Of a stretch of DNA of 6,719 nt, positions 4,831 to 6,719 are shown piece by piece; position 1 is the stretch's first letter, and each line of letters begins with the position of its first letter. This DNA comes from Opitutia bacterium UBA7876. Its GTDB lineage: Bacteria > Verrucomicrobiota > Verrucomicrobiia > Opitutales > Seribacteraceae. The stretch lies in the NCBI GenBank assembly GCA_002500665.1, contig DLRY01000069.1, positions 1 through 6,719 on the forward strand, given 5' to 3'. Under the pieces are notes generated by a model, which worked only from the letters and a program-made list of their open reading frames with translations, did no database searches and had not been told where the DNA came from. Position numbers and translations under genes: made by a program.

Positions 4831-6082
4831 CCTTCCCGGTTCCCCGGATGCAGATCAGTCGCTCGGCCGTGCGCAGGTAAAGGTCGCCGTTGGCCAAGGC
4901 GGGGGTGGACCGGCAAACTTGATTGAGATCCGTCACGCCCAGTTGCCGGAATTCGTCCCCGTCCGCAATCGCCACGACTTTCCCGAATGCCGAAACGCAG
5001 AAGATCGTGCTTCCCGCGCGAACGGGTGACCCGAAGAATGTATCCTTGACTCCCTCCACCCGGGCCTTCCAAACCTGTTCGCCCGTTTGCGGCCGGACGC
5101 AAGTGATGACTCCGTTGTCGGCCCACAGGTAGAGGCGGTTGCCCGACAGAAGGGGGGAGGGGATGTGGGGCATGGTTTCTTCCATTCTCCATACCTCACG
5201 GGCTTTCCCATCGGCGGATGCGGAGGCCGGCCGTATGGCCACCAGGTGCTTGTCGAGGGTGGTGAATCCACAGACCCCCAGAACGAGCTCCCCCGCAACG
5301 ATTGGTGAGGATATGGCCCGCTCCGAGTGGGGCCGTCCGAAAACGGAGAGTTCCCAGAGCTTCCGGCCGGTGTTTGGTTCCAGGCTGGTGAATCCCAGCC
5401 ACCAGTTGGTGAAGATCAGCTCGGGCTTGCCCTTGGGAGAAGTGAAGATGCAAGGGGTTGAATAGGTCAGGCGCTTGCTTGCCCGGGGAACCTTCCAACG
5501 AATTTCCCCAGTCGAGCAATCCAGGGCATAGTGGGCGCCCCCGCCCTTTTCCTGGTCGTTGGGCACGATGAGCAGATCCTCGAAGACGATGGGGGAAACG
5601 GCGAAGCCGTGCCCTCCCTTGACGCCCCCGAGATCCTTCTCCCAAAGGAGCTTGCCGGCATGGGAGTGGGCGCAGACCTTGAGCTCGGTGGAATGGCCCC
5701 AGACGGAGTAGACCTTTTTCGCGTCGAGGGCCGGGGTGCTGGAGGCGAAGCTGTTGAAGCGGTGGGTCTTGTGGGTCTTGGAGGGGTAGGATCGAGTCCA
5801 GTTGACCTTGCCGGCACGGGCATCGATGCAGATGACCTTGCGGGTCTTGCCCTTGTCCGCGGCCGAGTTAAGAAAGACCAAGTCGCCCCATACGGCGGGG
5901 GAGCCGTGTCCGTTTTCATCGAGGGCCACCTCCCATCGGAAGGATGACTTTTCCCAGGCCGGTGGAATGGAGAAATCGGCTCCGCCCGCCCCGTTGGGTC
6001 CGCGGAAACGGGGCCAGTTTTCCGAAGCGTGGGCCGATCCTGCGGTCAGGATGCAGACGAGGGCAGCAAGGAGGGCTTTCAC
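4826..6082 (-). CDS. Secreted PQQ-like beta-propeller repeat protein
   Basis: A 418-residue exported protein of the outer-membrane-assembly/quinoprotein-like beta-propeller type. A signal peptide (1-19, MKALLAALVCILTAGSAHA) is followed by SENWPRFRGPNGAGG (20-34), an opening common in PVC secreted propellers. Tryptophan-docking motifs of successive blades are visible: DARAGKVNW (87-95), HAGKLLW (141-147), CSTGEIRW (189-196), PNTGRKLW (236-243), KAREVW (293-298) and PQTGEQVW (331-338), plus a degenerate last blade near 371-383. This suggests a seven- or eight-bladed propeller. No cytochrome CXXCH site and no extra dehydrogenase segments are present, and the length is far short of PQQ alcohol dehydrogenases, so it is probably a binding or scaffold protein, not a quinoenzyme. 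The start is GTG at 6082, immediately after the TAG of the DUF1080 gene, implying translational coupling and a shared periplasmic role. Confidence 0.9.
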   Translation of the reverse strand: MKALLAALVCILTAGSAHASENWPRFRGPNGAGGADFSIPPAWEKSSFRWEVALDENGHGSPAVWGDLVFLNSAADKGKTRKVICIDARAGKVNWTRSYPSKTHKTHRFNSFASSTPALDAKKVYSVWGHSTELKVCAHSHAGKLLWEKDLGGVKGGHGFAVSPIVFEDLLIVPNDQEKGGGAHYALDCSTGEIRWKVPRASKRLTYSTPCIFTSPKGKPELIFTNWWLGFTSLEPNTGRKLWELSVFGRPHSERAISSPIVAGELVLGVCGFTTLDKHLVAIRPASASADGKAREVWRMEETMPHIPSPLLSGNRLYLWADNGVITCVRPQTGEQVWKARVEGVKDTFFGSPVRAGSTIFCVSAFGKVVAIADGDEFRQLGVTDLNQVCRSTPALANGDLYLRTAERLICIRGTGKD

Positions 6083-6719
6083 CTAGAGCGCCTTGATCGA
6101 GACGTTGCGGAACCACACCACCTGGCCATGGTTCTGGAAGCCGATTCGTCCCTTTCCCGGAAGATCCTTGAGCGCGACCTTGAACTTGTTGACCGAGCCG
6201 TCGGGGTTCTTGCCCGCTTCCTTCCAGTCATTCAAGTTGATCTTGAAAGCAAGTTTCCCATTGAGATGAAAGGAAACCTCCGGCCCTTTGCAGAGGAGCC
6301 GGCTGTGGTTCCATTGGCCAACGGGTTTGGAATAGTCACCCTTCGGCGCGACTCCGTCGTAAAAGGATGCGTTTAACCTCCTTGCCGGAAGAACCTTGTT
6401 CGCCTTTTTCTGGAAGCCCTCGTTGTCCATCAGCTGGATCTCGAAGCCCCCGTTGACCGGGTTGTTCTTGTCGGTGCGGTAAAAGATCCCGGAGTTTGCT
6501 CCCGGGGAGAGCTTGTACTCGAGGGAGAGCTCGAAGTCGGAAAATTCATCCTTGGTCCAGAGGTAGCCCATTCCGCGCAGTCGGGTCTTGCCATTCTTGT
6601 CCTTGGTCTCCTGCATCCGGCAGACGACGGAACCGTCGGCCTCGATCTCCCATGCCCCCGGCGCGAACTCGAAGGCCTGCAGGGATTTTCCGTCGAAAAG
6701 GGCTCGCTCCTTGGCCCAG
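6083..6719 (-). CDS. DUF1080 / 3-keto-disaccharide hydrolase-family protein (5' end outside window)
   Basis: The C-terminal 211 residues of a PF06439 (DUF1080) protein; the start lies beyond the right edge. The reading frame is open through the edge, and the family opening motif LFDGKSL is visible at residues 7-13, so the ATG at 6616 is internal and not the start. Further hallmarks (visible numbering) are ELSLEYKLSPGANSGIFYR (63-81), GGFEIQLMDNEG (90-101), GQWNHSRLLCKGPEVSFHLN (134-153) and GRIGFQNHGQVVWFRNV (190-206). The fold is a concanavalin/laminin-G-like beta-sandwich. Characterised members hydrolyse glycosides already oxidised to 3-keto sugars, and most are exported. The signal peptide, if any, is not visible. 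It is followed without any gap by the propeller gene, so the two probably form one operon. The link to the Gfo/Idh/MocA enzymes in this window is inference from neighbourhood and chemistry. Confidence 0.93.
   Translation of the reverse strand, partial: WAKERALFDGKSLQAFEFAPGAWEIEADGSVVCRMQETKDKNGKTRLRGMGYLWTKDEFSDFELSLEYKLSPGANSGIFYRTDKNNPVNGGFEIQLMDNEGFQKKANKVLPARRLNASFYDGVAPKGDYSKPVGQWNHSRLLCKGPEVSFHLNGKLAFKINLNDWKEAGKNPDGSVNKFKVALKDLPGKGRIGFQNHGQVVWFRNVSIKAL

Noticed and set aside
4826..6082. PQQ-dependent alcohol or glucose dehydrogenase
   Set aside because: At 418 residues it is too short, has no cytochrome motif or dehydrogenase-specific segments, and shows only propeller docking motifs.
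6083..6616. ATG at 6616 as the true start of the DUF1080 gene
   Set aside because: The frame stays open to the right edge and the 34 upstream codons encode the family's LFDGKSL opening and a W-E-I-E strand, so the gene starts outside the window.
1..6719. CRISPR array, tRNA/rRNA genes, insertion sequences, defence genes
   Set aside because: No regularly spaced direct repeats, RNA-gene hallmarks, transposase motifs or terminal inverted repeats were seen on either strand.

Overview
The window comes from a GC-rich bacterial chromosome. The gene content points to the PVC group, most likely Verrucomicrobiota or Planctomycetota. The pointers are a Tat-exported Gfo/Idh/MocA oxidoreductase, a secreted PQQ-type beta-propeller that begins its mature part with NWPRFRGPNGAG, a DUF1080 (3-keto-disaccharide hydrolase) protein, a phytanoyl-CoA dioxygenase-family oxygenase, and a general lack of Shine-Dalgarno sequences in front of clear genes. 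The phylum is inferred from these family habits; no rRNA or other marker is present.

Layout from left to right. Positions 1-2193 hold a tight minus-strand operon, transcribed right to left: a PhyH-family dioxygenase (1351-2193), a xylose-isomerase-like TIM-barrel isomerase/epimerase (517-1338), and a cytoplasmic Gfo/Idh/MocA oxidoreductase (1-507, cut by the left edge). The gaps are 12 and 9 bases. A 197-base divergent intergenic region (2194-2390), with possible RNA hairpins on the plus-strand side, separates this operon from a plus-strand, Tat-exported Gfo/Idh/MocA oxidoreductase (2391-3671). Convergent to it is a small secreted protein of unknown function (3681-4208, minus). A second divergent region (4209-4363) leads to another small secreted protein (4364-4819, plus) that has three 11-residue helical repeats and a DUF4177-like C-terminal domain. 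Convergent to that is a second minus-strand operon: a 5'-truncated DUF1080 gene (6083-6719) whose stop codon directly abuts the GTG start of a secreted beta-propeller gene (4826-6082).

Working together: two NAD(P)-dependent sugar oxidoreductases (one exported, one cytoplasmic), a sugar isomerase/epimerase-type TIM barrel and a 3-keto-glycoside hydrolase family member are the parts expected for glycoside breakdown through 3-keto-sugar intermediates. The dioxygenase and the two small secreted proteins have no assigned place in such a scheme. Substrates cannot be read from the sequence. No mobile element, tRNA, rRNA or CRISPR array was seen. The window reads as ordinary chromosomal metabolism with several poorly characterised proteins, not as an obvious new system.
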